A stretch of DNA of 64,000 nt from Rhodococcus sp. SMB37 (GTDB lineage: Bacteria; Actinomycetota; Actinomycetes; Mycobacteriales; Mycobacteriaceae). The DNA is taken from positions 102,607-166,606 of the forward strand of contig NZ_SLVY01000017.1 in NCBI RefSeq assembly GCF_004345605.1, read 5' to 3'. The first letter of the stretch is position 1, and each line of letters opens with the position of its first letter. The position numbers were made by a program, and so were the translations under genes. Below are positions 54,748 to 63,804 of the stretch, piece by piece. The notes beneath the pieces are model-generated. The model did not search any database. It was not told where the DNA came from and saw only the letters and a list, made by a program, of their open reading frames with translations.

Positions 54748-55901
54748 TGTCGGATCTGTGTTCGCCCACCTTCGAGGACCTCGCGACGAGGCTCGGATTC
54801 TCCTGCGACGAGGCCGGTGGACTCCTCGAGTTCCGCAATCCGGCGGCGTTGGAGAACTGGACGCTTCCCGTCCTCGAACTGACGATCACCGTCGGCGCTG
54901 TCCTCGCCCTCGTGTACGCCGTTCTCCGACTGCGTCGGCACGGTGATCCCACCAATCTGGTGCTGTGGTTCGGCGCGTGCGCATATCTGTTCATCATCGA
55001 ACCGCCCCTGTACTTCCCGGCCGCGTTCGGAATCGAACAGCACGTCGACACGATGTTCGCGCACAACGTGTTCACGGTCGAATTCATGTGGGGCAGACTG
55101 CCGCTCTACATCGTCGCGATCTATCCCCTGCTCGCGACACTGTCATTCGAGATCGTGCGGATGCTCGGTGTGTTCCGCAAGTACGGCGTGCTCCTCGGCG
55201 CAGTGTGTGTGGGATTCGTCCATCACGCCTTCTACGAGATCTTCGACCACCTCGGCCCGCAATTGCGCTGGTGGGAGTGGTCGCTCGAGAATCCGATCAA
55301 CCAACCGTTCTTCGACTCCGTCCCGCTGCCGAGCGTCGTGGTGTTCGCGGCGCTGTGGCCGATGTCCCTGGCACTGTGTGTGCAGTTCTTCGTCGGTCGG
55401 CACATCGACCGAGGCGAGAGTTTCTCCGGGCTCCAATTGGTTTGGCGCACAATCGTGATCGGTGTACTCGCCTCCGTGGGCACGTTCGTCCTCCCCCTTC
55501 CCGCGACCATTATCGGGATGGGAAGCACGACGGTGCGCGGATTCATGTACGCACTCGAACTCGTCGTCCTGTGTGTGGTTGCGGCGTGGGTGCTCGCTCG
55601 CCAGTGGTCGCGTTTGCGCCGCGGCGAATCCGACACTCCCACCTACACGAACGTGTTCGTCCAGCGGTTCTCGCTGGTGTACCTCGGCGTGTTGGCCGTC
55701 CTCTGGATATCCGCATTGCCCGACTACTTCTCGGCGGTCGACGGCGTCACAGACAACGGCGATCCCCTCGGCAGCCTCTGGTATGTCGTGGCCTGCTTCG
55801 TCGTGGCCATCGCGTGTGTCGTCGCGACCTTCACGGTTCCCCGGGCAGCATCCTCAGCCGATACCTCGGCAGTCGGAGTTCGGGAAACATCGTCATCGTG
55901 A
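54747..55901 (+). CDS. Polytopic membrane protein with intramembrane His motif, partner of the diiron-like protein
   Basis: A 384-residue protein with about eight membrane helices (TLPVLELTITVGAVLALVYA, LVWRTIVIGVLASVGTFVLP, SLVYLGVLAVLWISALPDYF). A conserved-looking segment, GVLLGAVCVGFVHHAFYEIF followed by DHLGPQ, puts three histidines and two acidic residues beside a helix, a possible metal site. I do not recognise the family. It is translationally coupled to the diiron-like gene and ends with a 9-base overlap with the convergent MFS gene. Confidence 0.8.
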   Translation: MSDLCSPTFEDLATRLGFSCDEAGGLLEFRNPAALENWTLPVLELTITVGAVLALVYAVLRLRRHGDPTNLVLWFGACAYLFIIEPPLYFPAAFGIEQHVDTMFAHNVFTVEFMWGRLPLYIVAIYPLLATLSFEIVRMLGVFRKYGVLLGAVCVGFVHHAFYEIFDHLGPQLRWWEWSLENPINQPFFDSVPLPSVVVFAALWPMSLALCVQFFVGRHIDRGESFSGLQLVWRTIVIGVLASVGTFVLPLPATIIGMGSTTVRGFMYALELVVLCVVAAWVLARQWSRLRRGESDTPTYTNVFVQRFSLVYLGVLAVLWISALPDYFSAVDGVTDNGDPLGSLWYVVACFVVAIACVVATFTVPRAASSADTSAVGVRETSSS

Positions 55902-57437
55902 GGTGGGCACGCGAGGTGTGAGCATCCGCGCCGCCAGCAGCGCAGAGACCACCATCAGCACCATTCCGATTCCGGACGTGATGGTCACGCCGCTGTCGAA
56001 CGCCTCTCCCGCGGCTCCGAGCAGAGCAGTCGCCTGTTCCGCGGGCAAGGCGTCGGCAACGGCGTGGGCGCCACCCAAGGTTTCGCGAGCAGCGGCGGCG
56101 GCTTCCGGGCCGACCCCGGCCGGAACCCGCAGATTCGCACCGTAGGAGGCGGTGAGGATCGAGCCGAGCACTGCCGTTCCCAGCACAGCGCCCATCTCGT
56201 ACGCCGTCTCGGACACCGCCGACGCCGCACCGGCCTTCTCCGGCGGCACGCTCGAGACGATCAGGTCGTTCGACAACGTCTCGGCAGCGCCGATCCCTGC
56301 TCCGAGCACCGCGAACGCCACGATGATCGGGGTCACGGCCGTCGGCGACGCGAGCATCAACACGAGCGCGTATCCGAGCGCCGACAGCAACAGCGCCGAC
56401 ACGATGATCGTCGACGGTCGGACCCATCGCACCAGCGAGACCACCGCCAGGCCCGCCACTACCATCGCACCCAGTCCAGGGACCAGGCTCATCCCGGCCT
56501 GCATGGGGCTCTGTCCGATCACCAGCTGGAGATGCTGCGAAACGAAGAACAGGAACCCGACGAGGGAGACCACCGAGAGCAGGTTCACCAGGACTGCGCC
56601 GCTGAACGTGGGCACCCGGAACAGCCGCACGTCGAGCATGGGATCCGGCCGACGTAACTGGCGGCGCACGAACGATACGAGCGACACGATCCCGACAACG
56701 GTGAGCACAGCCGTAGCGACGACGGATTTGCCGTTGGCGAGATTCTTGATGGCGAACACCAGCGGTGCAAGCGCGAGCATCGACAGCGCAATGCTCACCA
56801 CGTCGATACGCCCGGGCGCCGGGTCCCTGGATTCCGGCACGAAGATCGGGCCGAGGATGAGTAGCGGGATCAGCACCGGCACCGCGAGCAGGAACACCGA
56901 TCCCCACCACGCGTGTTCGAGGAGGAAGCCACCGACGATGGGACCGAGCGCAGCACCCGCCGCGAAACACGATGCCCACACCGCAATCGCGAGCCGACGC
57001 TGCGCCGCGTCGAGGAAGATATTGCGCAGTAACGACAGTGTCGACGGCATCAGCATGGCCCCGAAGAAGCCCAGTGCCGCACGCGACGCGATCAGAGCTT
57101 CCGCCGACGGAGCATAGGCCGCAATCACAGAGACCGCTGCGAACCCGGTTGCGCCGATCAGCAGCAGGCGCCGTCGTCCGATGCGGTCGCCGAAGCTGCC
57201 CATCGAGACGAGCAGGCCCGCCAGAATCAACGGGTAGATGTCGATGATCCACAGCTGCTGCGCACCGCTGGGCCGCAGCGCGGCGGAGATCTCGGGTAGC
57301 GCGAACGCAAGGACAGTGTTGTCGATCGAGACCAGCAGCACCGGGAGCATGAGGACCGCGAGGGCCACCCACTCACGTGGGCCGGCCTTCGGAACGGTGG
57401 TGGTCGCGTCCGGTTGCGAGACAGGCGTGATCGACAC
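55893..57437 (-). CDS. MFS transporter (DHA2, 14-helix, QacA/EmrB-like)
   Basis: A 514-residue multidrug-type exporter. Motif D1 is LLVSIDNTVLAFALPEIS, motif A GSFGDRIGRRRLLLIGA and motif C region CFAAGAALGPIVGGFLLE. 14 helices are expected. The GTG start at 57437 lies 39 bases from a palindromic operator and is divergent from a TetR gene. Substrates probably are cationic or aromatic antimicrobials, by family. Confidence 0.93.
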   Translation of the reverse strand: MSITPVSQPDATTTVPKAGPREWVALAVLMLPVLLVSIDNTVLAFALPEISAALRPSGAQQLWIIDIYPLILAGLLVSMGSFGDRIGRRRLLLIGATGFAAVSVIAAYAPSAEALIASRAALGFFGAMLMPSTLSLLRNIFLDAAQRRLAIAVWASCFAAGAALGPIVGGFLLEHAWWGSVFLLAVPVLIPLLILGPIFVPESRDPAPGRIDVVSIALSMLALAPLVFAIKNLANGKSVVATAVLTVVGIVSLVSFVRRQLRRPDPMLDVRLFRVPTFSGAVLVNLLSVVSLVGFLFFVSQHLQLVIGQSPMQAGMSLVPGLGAMVVAGLAVVSLVRWVRPSTIIVSALLLSALGYALVLMLASPTAVTPIIVAFAVLGAGIGAAETLSNDLIVSSVPPEKAGAASAVSETAYEMGAVLGTAVLGSILTASYGANLRVPAGVGPEAAAAARETLGGAHAVADALPAEQATALLGAAGEAFDSGVTITSGIGMVLMVVSALLAARMLTPRVPTSR

Positions 57438-57475
57438 GGTTATCGGGCTTTCGGGAGAGTTGGGATCGAACCCGC

Positions 57476-57505
57476 GTTACTATACCAGCTGGACGGTAAA
57501 GTAAC
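57476..57505. promoter_or_regulatory. Operator between DHA2 exporter and TetR
   Basis: A 30-base dyad: GTTACT at 57476-57481 pairs with AGTAAC at 57500-57505, and TACC at 57483 with GGTA at 57495. It lies between the divergent MFS and TetR starts. Confidence 0.75.
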
Positions 57506-57525
57506 GTACGTCGTATCATCGGGCC

Positions 57526-58065
57526 GTGCCACCCCCTCCCGCCGCCCGCGCCAAACTGCTCGACGCCTTCGTGACAATCCTGCTCGAGCATGGTGAACGC
57601 GCCGCCACCCTGGACGCCGTCGCCGCAGCGGCGGGCGTATCGAAGGGCGGCCTGCTCTACCACTTCCCTTCCAAGGACGCCCTCGTCGAGGGCCTTGCCG
57701 ACCACGTCGAAGGACTCGCCGCGGCGGATGCCGACCTCATGCGGGACGCCCCCGAGAGGCCGGCCGCGTACTACATCCGCACGTCCGTGTACGCCGGCAC
57801 CCCGCTCGACCGCGCGATCATCGCCACCACCCGACTGAGCCAGAACGCGATCCCACGCGCCCGTCTCGCACTCCAGAGAATTCATCGAGGCTGGATGGAT
57901 GTTCTCGTCGATGAGATCAGCGACCCCGCCGTCGCCCGCGCGATCATGCTCATGGGCGACGGTCTCTACTACAACGCGGCGATGTCCGGCGAGACGAGCG
58001 ATACCCCACCCGAGGACGTCGACGAATTGCTCGACGTGGTCGGGCGCCTGATCGAAGGCCGCTGA
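57526..58065 (+). CDS. TetR-family repressor of the DHA2 exporter
   Basis: A 179-residue regulator. The DNA-binding helices are in ARAKLLDAFVTILLEHGERA and DAVAAAAGVSKGGLLYHFPS. The C-terminus is of the TetR_C_37-like kind by general pattern. TATCAT lies six bases before the GTG start, so the mRNA is probably leaderless. It sits divergently from the DHA2 exporter with a 30-base dyad between. A T-rich hairpin follows the stop. Confidence 0.9.
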   Translation: MPPPPAARAKLLDAFVTILLEHGERAATLDAVAAAAGVSKGGLLYHFPSKDALVEGLADHVEGLAAADADLMRDAPERPAAYYIRTSVYAGTPLDRAIIATTRLSQNAIPRARLALQRIHRGWMDVLVDEISDPAVARAIMLMGDGLYYNAAMSGETSDTPPEDVDELLDVVGRLIEGR

Positions 58066-58110
58066 CCGAGAGGCAATCAAACCTGGCGGGCGTACATACG
58101 CGCACTGGAT

Positions 58111-58149
58111 GGGCAGCCGCGCGTTGTCGACAGCGAGCGGCTGCCATTT
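58111..58149 (+). terminator. Terminator after the TetR gene
   Basis: GGCAGCCGC (58112-58120) and GCGGCTGCC (58137-58145) pair and are followed by ATTTT. Confidence 0.8.
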
Positions 58150-58183
58150 TCGTTCGCGTGTATCCGCGGTAGGCATCAGAAAC

Positions 58184-58221
58184 GAGTGACGCCCCCGAAC
58201 CGAAGTTCGGGGGCGTCACTC
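58184..58221 (-). terminator. Terminator after tRNA-Ser(CGA)
   Basis: Perfect 17-base arms GAGTGACGCCCCCGAAC / GTTCGGGGGCGTCACTC with a 4-base loop, immediately 3' of the leftward tRNA. Confidence 0.9.
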
Positions 58222-58222
58222 T

Positions 58223-58313
58223 TGGCGGTGGCGGTGGGATTTGAACCCACGGACGGGGGTTACCCGTCACACGCTTTCGAGGCGTGCTCCTTAGGCCGCT
58301 CGGACACGCCACC
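58223..58313 (-). tRNA. tRNA-Ser (anticodon CGA)
   Basis: A 91-nt class II tRNA with encoded CCA: acceptor GGTGGCG/CGCCACC, anticodon stem CACGC/GCGTG with loop CTCGAAA (CGA, reading UCG), long variable arm, T loop GGGTTCAAATCCC. Confidence 0.96.
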
Positions 58314-58359
58314 GCTAGCAGACTTTACCGGATCGGGCCGCTGTCTCGAAATCGCCTGG

Positions 58360-58836
58360 TCACAACGCGGACGGGGGGATGCGCTGGTCGCGGAAGAACT
58401 CTTCGAGCACCGCCGCGCACTCGCCCTCGAGCACACCCCCTCGAACCTGGGGTCGATGGGTGAGCCTGCGGTCGCGCACGACGTCCCACAGCGACCCCAC
58501 AGCGCCGGTCTTGGGCTCCCACGCACCGAACACCACCCGCGAGACCCGGGCGAGCACGAGCGCCCCCGCACACATCGTGCACGGCTCCAGCGTCACCGCG
58601 AGCGTCGTTCCCTCGAGTCGCCAGCCGTCTCCGTACACCTGAGCGGCAGCTCGCAGCGCAAGTACCTCGGCGTGAGCGGTCGGATCGCCGATGGCCTCAC
58701 GTGAGTTGGCAGCACGAGCCAGCTCCGTGCCGTCCGACGCGAAAACCGCCGCACCCACCGGGACGTCTCCGGCGGGCGCGGCGGCCGCTGCTTCCAACGC
58801 GACCCGGATCAGCTCTTCGTCGTCGCGCAGACCCAT
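58360..58836 (-). CDS. tadA: tRNA-specific adenosine deaminase
   Basis: A 158-residue zinc deaminase that converts adenosine 34 of tRNA-Arg(ACG) to inosine. The zinc histidine and catalytic glutamate are in DPTAHAEVLALRAAA and the two zinc cysteines in VTLEPCTMCAGALVLARVSR. YGAWEPKTGAVGS-type loop is present as FGAWEPKTGAVGSLWDV. It starts at once after the stop of its partner gene, so they are cotranscribed. It corresponds to M. tuberculosis Rv3752c. Confidence 0.95.
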   Translation of the reverse strand: MGLRDDEELIRVALEAAAAAPAGDVPVGAAVFASDGTELARAANSREAIGDPTAHAEVLALRAAAQVYGDGWRLEGTTLAVTLEPCTMCAGALVLARVSRVVFGAWEPKTGAVGSLWDVVRDRRLTHRPQVRGGVLEGECAAVLEEFFRDQRIPPSAL

Positions 58837-59373
58837 CTAGTTCATCTTGTCGAGCGTCGAGCTCAACACGTCATCGAATCCGAGTCGCTGCGCGATCTCG
58901 TCGATCTGCTCGTCGGGATACAGGTCCGTCTCCGACAGGATCACCGTCAGCACCGGCTCCGGCAGACCCATGTCGGCAAGGATCGCGACATCACCTTCTT
59001 CCCACGGCTCCACATCGTCGAGCTCGTCGGGATCGATATCCGGGATGTCGATGTTCAGCGCCTCGAGGACATCGGCTGCGATGTCGTAGTCCACCGCCAT
59101 CGTCGCATCCGACAACAGCAATTGAGTGCCCGCCGGTGCAGGGCGCACGATGACGAAGAACTCGTCGTCCACATTGAGCAGACCGAACACTGCTCCGGAG
59201 CTCCGGAGCTCCCGCAATTCCGTCACCGCAGCGTCGAGGCTCGTCAATGCTGATGCTGACAGTGCACGGCACTTCCAGCGTCCGTCCTCGCGCGTCACTG
59301 CAACGGCAAAACCTTCGAAGTCCTCTGTCGAACTCACCGCGGGGCTCTTGTCCCCGACACGCTGTGCAGCCAT
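58837..59373 (-). CDS. tRNA adenosine deaminase-associated protein
   Basis: A 178-residue soluble acidic protein, the conserved actinobacterial partner encoded before tadA (Rv3753c-like). Features include DFEGFAVAVTREDGRWKCRA, NVDDEFFVIVRPAPAGTQLL and the acidic run DIPDIDPDELDDVEPWEEGD. Its biochemical role is not established; the constant pairing suggests it aids TadA. The start is the ATG at 59373, and its TAG abuts the tadA ATG. Divergent from tyrA. Confidence 0.9.
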   Translation of the reverse strand: MAAQRVGDKSPAVSSTEDFEGFAVAVTREDGRWKCRALSASALTSLDAAVTELRELRSSGAVFGLLNVDDEFFVIVRPAPAGTQLLLSDATMAVDYDIAADVLEALNIDIPDIDPDELDDVEPWEEGDVAILADMGLPEPVLTVILSETDLYPDEQIDEIAQRLGFDDVLSSTLDKMN

Positions 59374-59439
59374 GCGCGCAACGGTAGTCTGCCCGGTCCC
59401 ACGAATGAAGCCCACCGGTGAATATGCCAATCTGAAGCG

Positions 59440-60381
59440 GTGTCCACACCTGCCGCCGCGCCCCCCATCTGTGTACTCGGTCTCGGTCTGATCGGCGGAT
59501 CCGTCCTCCGGGCCGCGACGGCGACGGGCCGTCAAGCCTGGGGATACAACCGGTCGGCACACGCGGTGGAGGCCGCCGTCGCGGACGGGTTCGACGCATC
59601 CACCGACCTCGCAGCCACACTGGCGCGTGCGGACGAAGCTCGAGCGTTGGTGGTGCTCGCCGTGCCGGTGCCCGCCGTCGACTCGATTCTGGCGGCGATC
59701 GCCGAGCACGCACCGAACGTGGCGCTCACCGATGTCGTGAGCGTGAAGGGCCGGATCGCCGACGCGGTCGCAGCGCATGGCCTGTCGGCCCGCTTCGTCG
59801 GCGGACATCCGATGGCCGGGACCGCTGAGTCCGGGTGGGAAGCCGGATCTGCCGATCTCTTCCGCGATGCCGTGTGGGTCGTCACCGTCGACGACGGCAG
59901 CGACCCCGACGTGTGGCAGCAAGTTGCGCAGCTTGCCCTCGACTGCGGTTCGGTCGTCGTCCCCGCCGAGTCCCGCGAACACGATTCCGCGGTCGCGCGG
60001 ATCTCCCATCTGCCACACATCCTCGCCGAAGCCCTCGCGCTCTCCGGGGCCGGCGGCGGCGACCTGGCGCTCGGGCTCGCAGCCGGCTCGTTCCGGGACG
60101 GCACGCGCGTCGCGGCGACCTCACCCGGCCTCGTCGACGCGATGTGCGAGGGCAACGCGACCGCGCTGCTCGAGGCCCTCGACGAGACCCTCGACGTCCT
60201 GCGTGCAGCACGCGAGCAACTCGCAGACGGCAGCACCGGCGACCTCACACGCAGCGGTCACGACGCCCGCACCCGCTACGAACAGCGCCAGCGCCATCCG
60301 ATCACCGGGATCGTCCCCGGCGACGACAATTGGATCGAACTCCTCAGGGATGCCGGACGACACGGAGGTGTGTGGACGTGA
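59440..60381 (+). CDS. tyrA: Prephenate dehydrogenase
   Basis: A 313-residue enzyme making 4-hydroxyphenylpyruvate for tyrosine. The NAD-binding loop is ICVLGLGLIGGSVLRAA and the catalytic region RFVGGHPMAGTAESGWEAG. Further family motifs are DSAVARISHLPHILAEALAL and RVAATSPGLVDAMCEGN. There is no ACT domain. The GTG start at 59440 has CAATCT six bases upstream, a possible leaderless promoter. It overlaps the amidase gene by four bases (GTGA). Equivalent to Rv3754. Confidence 0.94.
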   Translation: MSTPAAAPPICVLGLGLIGGSVLRAATATGRQAWGYNRSAHAVEAAVADGFDASTDLAATLARADEARALVVLAVPVPAVDSILAAIAEHAPNVALTDVVSVKGRIADAVAAHGLSARFVGGHPMAGTAESGWEAGSADLFRDAVWVVTVDDGSDPDVWQQVAQLALDCGSVVVPAESREHDSAVARISHLPHILAEALALSGAGGGDLALGLAAGSFRDGTRVAATSPGLVDAMCEGNATALLEALDETLDVLRAAREQLADGSTGDLTRSGHDARTRYEQRQRHPITGIVPGDDNWIELLRDAGRHGGVWT

Positions 60382-61715
60382 CGAACCTTCGCGACACCGC
60401 GGCCGCCCTCACCACCGGAAAACTCACCGCAACCGAGCACGTCCGCCAGGTCCTCGCAGATCTCGACGCGCTGGACGGCACCCCCTGGGCCAACATCGTG
60501 GCCGCCCGCGACGACGCTGCGGCCCTCGAGTGCGCAGCGCGCGCCGACGCCGAGATCGCCGCGGGCAACTGGATCGGCCCGCTGCACGGCGTCGCGATCG
60601 CGATCAAGGACAACATCGACGTCGCGGGCCTCCCGACCCGCTGCGGAAGCAACGTGTTCGGCGACGCACCCACCGCCGACCGGGACGCCCGCATCGTCGA
60701 GAAGCTGCGTGAGGCCGGTGCGATCATCGTCGCGAAGACGCACCTGCACGAGTTCGCATACGGACCGACGGGCCTCGTCAACGCCTCGGGTCCGGCTGCT
60801 CATCCACACGATCCCGCTCTCATCAGCGGCGGCTCGTCGTCCGGTTCCGCGGTGCTCGTCGCGAAGGGCATCGTGCCGGTCGCGGTGGGCACCGACACCG
60901 GCTGCAGCGTCCGCACACCCGCAGCACTGTGCGGCATCGCCGGATTCAAGCCGAGCAGCGGCGCACTCCCCGTCGACGGCGTCTTTCCGCTGTCCACGAC
61001 CTTCGACCACGTCGGCCTGCTCACCACCGACAGCCTCGATGCGGCACTCGCCTGGGGCGCAATGCCCGGTGTCGCGCATCTACGTTCCCCTGTGTCGGGT
61101 CTGAGGGTCGGCAGGCTCCGCGGCGGAATCTGGGACCTCACCGACCCCGCGTTCGAGGCTGCAGCAGACTTCGCGTGCCGAACCCTCACAGATCTCGGTG
61201 CCGAGGTAGTCGATGTCGTACTTCCCGAAACCGACGATCTGCTCGGCGTGTATCCGATCATCACCGGATCCGAGGCGTACGAGACGCACCGCGACAGGTT
61301 CGAGGCCGACCCGGGGCTCTACCAGCCGCCCACGGCGGCACTCCTGGAGGCACAGAGGGATCGACCCGCCCATGAGTACCTCCGGGCGCTACGGACCGCT
61401 CAGAAGCTCCGACACGACGTCCTCGAGCGGTTGCGACGCACCGAGAACCTCGATGCCTTGCTCACCGCCACCACGAGCATCCGATCCGCAAGCCTGAACA
61501 GCGACCCGGCAGAGCTGAGAGCACCCCTGCTTCAACGGTGCATTCCATTCAGTGTGCTCGGCGTACCTGCGATCTCGGTGCCCGCGCCCGGTGACGCCGG
61601 CATCGGGCTGCAGATCGTCGGGCTCACCGGCGGCACCGCCGGCCACGGAAGCCATCCAGCAGAGTCCGCGGCGCTCGCGGTCGCGCTGGCAGTGGAGGGT
61701 GTCGGCGAAAGCTAG
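60378..61715 (+). CDS. Amidase-signature family hydrolase
   Basis: A 445-residue amidase. The Ser-cisSer-Lys triad is visible: Lys in GVAIAIKDNIDVAGL, the serines in ISGGSSSGSAVLVAKG and VAVGTDTGCSVRTPAAL. The protein resembles AtzF/allophanate-hydrolase-like amidases more than GatA, but the substrate is unknown. The GTG start overlaps the tyrA stop (GTGA) with GGAGG upstream, indicating coupled translation. Its TAG stop shares the bases CTAG with the stop of the convergent gene. Confidence 0.9.
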   Translation: MTNLRDTAAALTTGKLTATEHVRQVLADLDALDGTPWANIVAARDDAAALECAARADAEIAAGNWIGPLHGVAIAIKDNIDVAGLPTRCGSNVFGDAPTADRDARIVEKLREAGAIIVAKTHLHEFAYGPTGLVNASGPAAHPHDPALISGGSSSGSAVLVAKGIVPVAVGTDTGCSVRTPAALCGIAGFKPSSGALPVDGVFPLSTTFDHVGLLTTDSLDAALAWGAMPGVAHLRSPVSGLRVGRLRGGIWDLTDPAFEAAADFACRTLTDLGAEVVDVVLPETDDLLGVYPIITGSEAYETHRDRFEADPGLYQPPTAALLEAQRDRPAHEYLRALRTAQKLRHDVLERLRRTENLDALLTATTSIRSASLNSDPAELRAPLLQRCIPFSVLGVPAISVPAPGDAGIGLQIVGLTGGTAGHGSHPAESAALAVALAVEGVGES

Positions 61716-62323
61716 ATCCGTTCGGCCAACCCACGGTAGGTGACGACGAAACCGTCTTCGTCGACCGTCACGGAGGACGACGACACCGGCGACAGGACAT
61801 GGATCCCGTCCGCCGCGCTGCTGTAGATCACCAGGGCTTCCTGCACCGTCAGGTCCAGCAGACTGACGTACACGACGGGAACTTCGAGTTCGTCTGCGCC
61901 CTCCTGCAAGCGGTAGCGCCGGATCGGCAGCGCGTTGAAGAACGGGCTGAGGATCACGTCGACGTCGAGCGCCCCACCGAAGGATGCTCGCTGGTGGTGG
62001 GTTCCGCTGTCGACCATCCAGATGCCCTCGCCGGAACGGCTGATCGACATGTGCCGCTCACCGGCCGCCATCGTGGTGCGCACCGACAACCGGCGCGTGA
62101 CTCCGTCTTCGTCGGTCACGAGGTCGTAGGAGGCGCTGAACGCCGGATGCTCGGAGCACTCGGCTCCGACGATACGACCGGTCGCTTTGATGCGCTGGCC
62201 GCTCAACTGCACACGTACCGATTCCATCCGGGGCGCGTCCAGCGACCGCCAGGTCAGGAGCGCGGGCCAGTTGGACGCTGGGGTTGCCGCAGGGGAAACG
62301 GCATCAGAGTCTGGGCTGCTCAC
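61712..62323 (-). CDS. Putative glycolipid-binding domain protein (PF06475-like)
   Basis: A 203-residue protein with the layout of the putative glycolipid-binding family: PALLTWRSLDAPRMESVRVQ, FSASYDLVTDEDGVTRRLSV, DVDVILSPFFNALPIRR and EVPVVYVSLLDLTVQ. It has no signal peptide. The GTG start at 62323 follows TACGGT by seven bases, so the transcript may be leaderless. The stop overlaps the amidase stop at a palindromic CTAG. Confidence 0.8.
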   Translation of the reverse strand: MSSPDSDAVSPAATPASNWPALLTWRSLDAPRMESVRVQLSGQRIKATGRIVGAECSEHPAFSASYDLVTDEDGVTRRLSVRTTMAAGERHMSISRSGEGIWMVDSGTHHQRASFGGALDVDVILSPFFNALPIRRYRLQEGADELEVPVVYVSLLDLTVQEALVIYSSAADGIHVLSPVSSSSVTVDEDGFVVTYRGLAERI

Positions 62324-62452
62324 GGTCTATACCGTATGCGACAAGTCACCGACGAGGAGCATCGGTGCCGGTATTGAAGACCCTTCGGTGCGGAGATGTC
62401 TCACAGCGCCGATCCGACCCTCGTGAGAAGAGCTGGCTGCACTGCCTCTACC

Positions 62453-62464
62453 TGCATCGATGCA
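62453..62464. promoter_or_regulatory. Perfect 12-base palindrome in the divergent promoter region
   Basis: TGCATCGATGCA lies about midway in the 280 bases between the glycolipid-binding-like and GIY-YIG genes. It may be an operator or chance. Otherwise this gap shows only the two leaderless-type -10 boxes. Confidence 0.35.
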
Positions 62465-62603
62465 TCTCCACTTCCGATCGCCCCACCCACCGATCCCCCT
62501 CGTTGTCAGTGCGGATGCTCATCGCGTAACGAAGATCGAAAACTGTACGACGCAGCCGCCGCGGAATCGGTTCCTCGGCCCTATATTGGCCTAGAGTCGC
62601 TTC

Positions 62604-63788
62604 ATGCGCACCGTGTGGACAGTTCCTCTGAACATCGCCCAGACATTGCTGGAGTCTCCAGAGATCCAGATGTTCCTGACCAGCAATGAGCTGCCGGACA
62701 CCGCGGACGATCCACGGCAGAGACTCTCCGAGTTCACGCTCGCGCTGGGCGCACTGGCACGCAACAGCGGACGCACATTCGGTTCGGTCGACGCCGCGAA
62801 TCGTGAGCTGTTCGGGGGCTCTGCTGGCGCAGTCCCCGTATCTCTCCGCCTGACGGTTCTGCGCGCCATCGTCACCAATGTCGACGACCGGACACCGACA
62901 CCCGGACCGCTCCAGAAGAACGTGATCGATCAGCTCGGCGCGTATGTCTACGCGATCGTGGACTCCCGTGATCGCAGCATCCTCTACGTCGGAACCGGTC
63001 GAGCCAATCGCATCTTCACCCTCACCTGGACGGCGCTCGGTGAGACTCACAAGCTCGAGGAGTCGAAGGAGAAGGCGCCCGTCGCGACACTCGAGACCGA
63101 GGCGGCGATCCGTCGCATCAAGGCGGTGTATGCCTCCGGCTACTCCGTCGAACACTTCATCATCGCCGACGCGCTGCACCCCGCGAAAGATCCCGAGCAC
63201 ACGGCCGGCGAGGTCGCGCAGGCAGTCATCAGCTCGCTCGGACTGCTCGAACCGCATCGCGGTGAACCGGTACTCACGAACCTGGCGGGCACCAACGAGG
63301 AGTCGGAGGCCGACCGCACCGCAATCCCGATCTCGGAGATCGTGCGTCAGTACTCAGCGCAGGCCGCCCCGGAACCGCCCACACCGTGCGTGGTTCTGCG
63401 TATCAACGAAGCGAAGAAGGCGTCGACAGAGGCTGTGCGCGAACTCGCATCACGCCCCTGGCCGGCCGGGACGGCAGCAAGAGGCATCGACGGACTGCCG
63501 ATCATCGTGGTCGCCGACAACATTGTGCGCGGCGTGTATCGCGCCACAGGCTGGGAAGCAGGTGCCCGCACCGAGGAGAACGGCGGCACAATCCTCTACC
63601 GGTTCCGTGGAGAAGCCGACCCAGAACTCGAAAAGGCCTTCGTCAATACGCGTCTGACCCCGGATCGTCTGGGACTCAAGCGCTGGCCGACGAGTGGTTG
63701 GGCCCCACGACTCACACGTGCACTTCCGAAGCCCGGAGGCCATCCGGTTTCGAAGCCGGCACCGCGACCGAAAGCACCCCGGTCGTAG
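62604..63788 (+). CDS. LEM-3-like GIY-YIG domain protein
   Basis: A 394-residue protein. Residues about 112-210 look like a GIY-YIG nuclease domain of the LEM-3/Ankle1 type: YVYAIVDSRDRSILYVGTGR puts the tyrosine motifs at 114-116 and 128-130, with candidate catalytic glutamate in TLETEAAIRR. The N-terminal 100 residues are unknown. The C-terminal part (CVVLRINEAKKASTEAVREL, then GLPIIVVADNIVRGVYRATG) may bind nucleic acid, ending in a Pro/Arg/Lys tail. TAGAGT lies six bases before the ATG (leaderless). Converges on an rRNA operon; no restriction or phage genes nearby. Confidence 0.78.
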   Translation: MRTVWTVPLNIAQTLLESPEIQMFLTSNELPDTADDPRQRLSEFTLALGALARNSGRTFGSVDAANRELFGGSAGAVPVSLRLTVLRAIVTNVDDRTPTPGPLQKNVIDQLGAYVYAIVDSRDRSILYVGTGRANRIFTLTWTALGETHKLEESKEKAPVATLETEAAIRRIKAVYASGYSVEHFIIADALHPAKDPEHTAGEVAQAVISSLGLLEPHRGEPVLTNLAGTNEESEADRTAIPISEIVRQYSAQAAPEPPTPCVVLRINEAKKASTEAVRELASRPWPAGTAARGIDGLPIIVVADNIVRGVYRATGWEAGARTEENGGTILYRFRGEADPELEKAFVNTRLTPDRLGLKRWPTSGWAPRLTRALPKPGGHPVSKPAPRPKAPRS

Positions 63789-63804
63789 ACAGAATCGATA
63801 AAAA

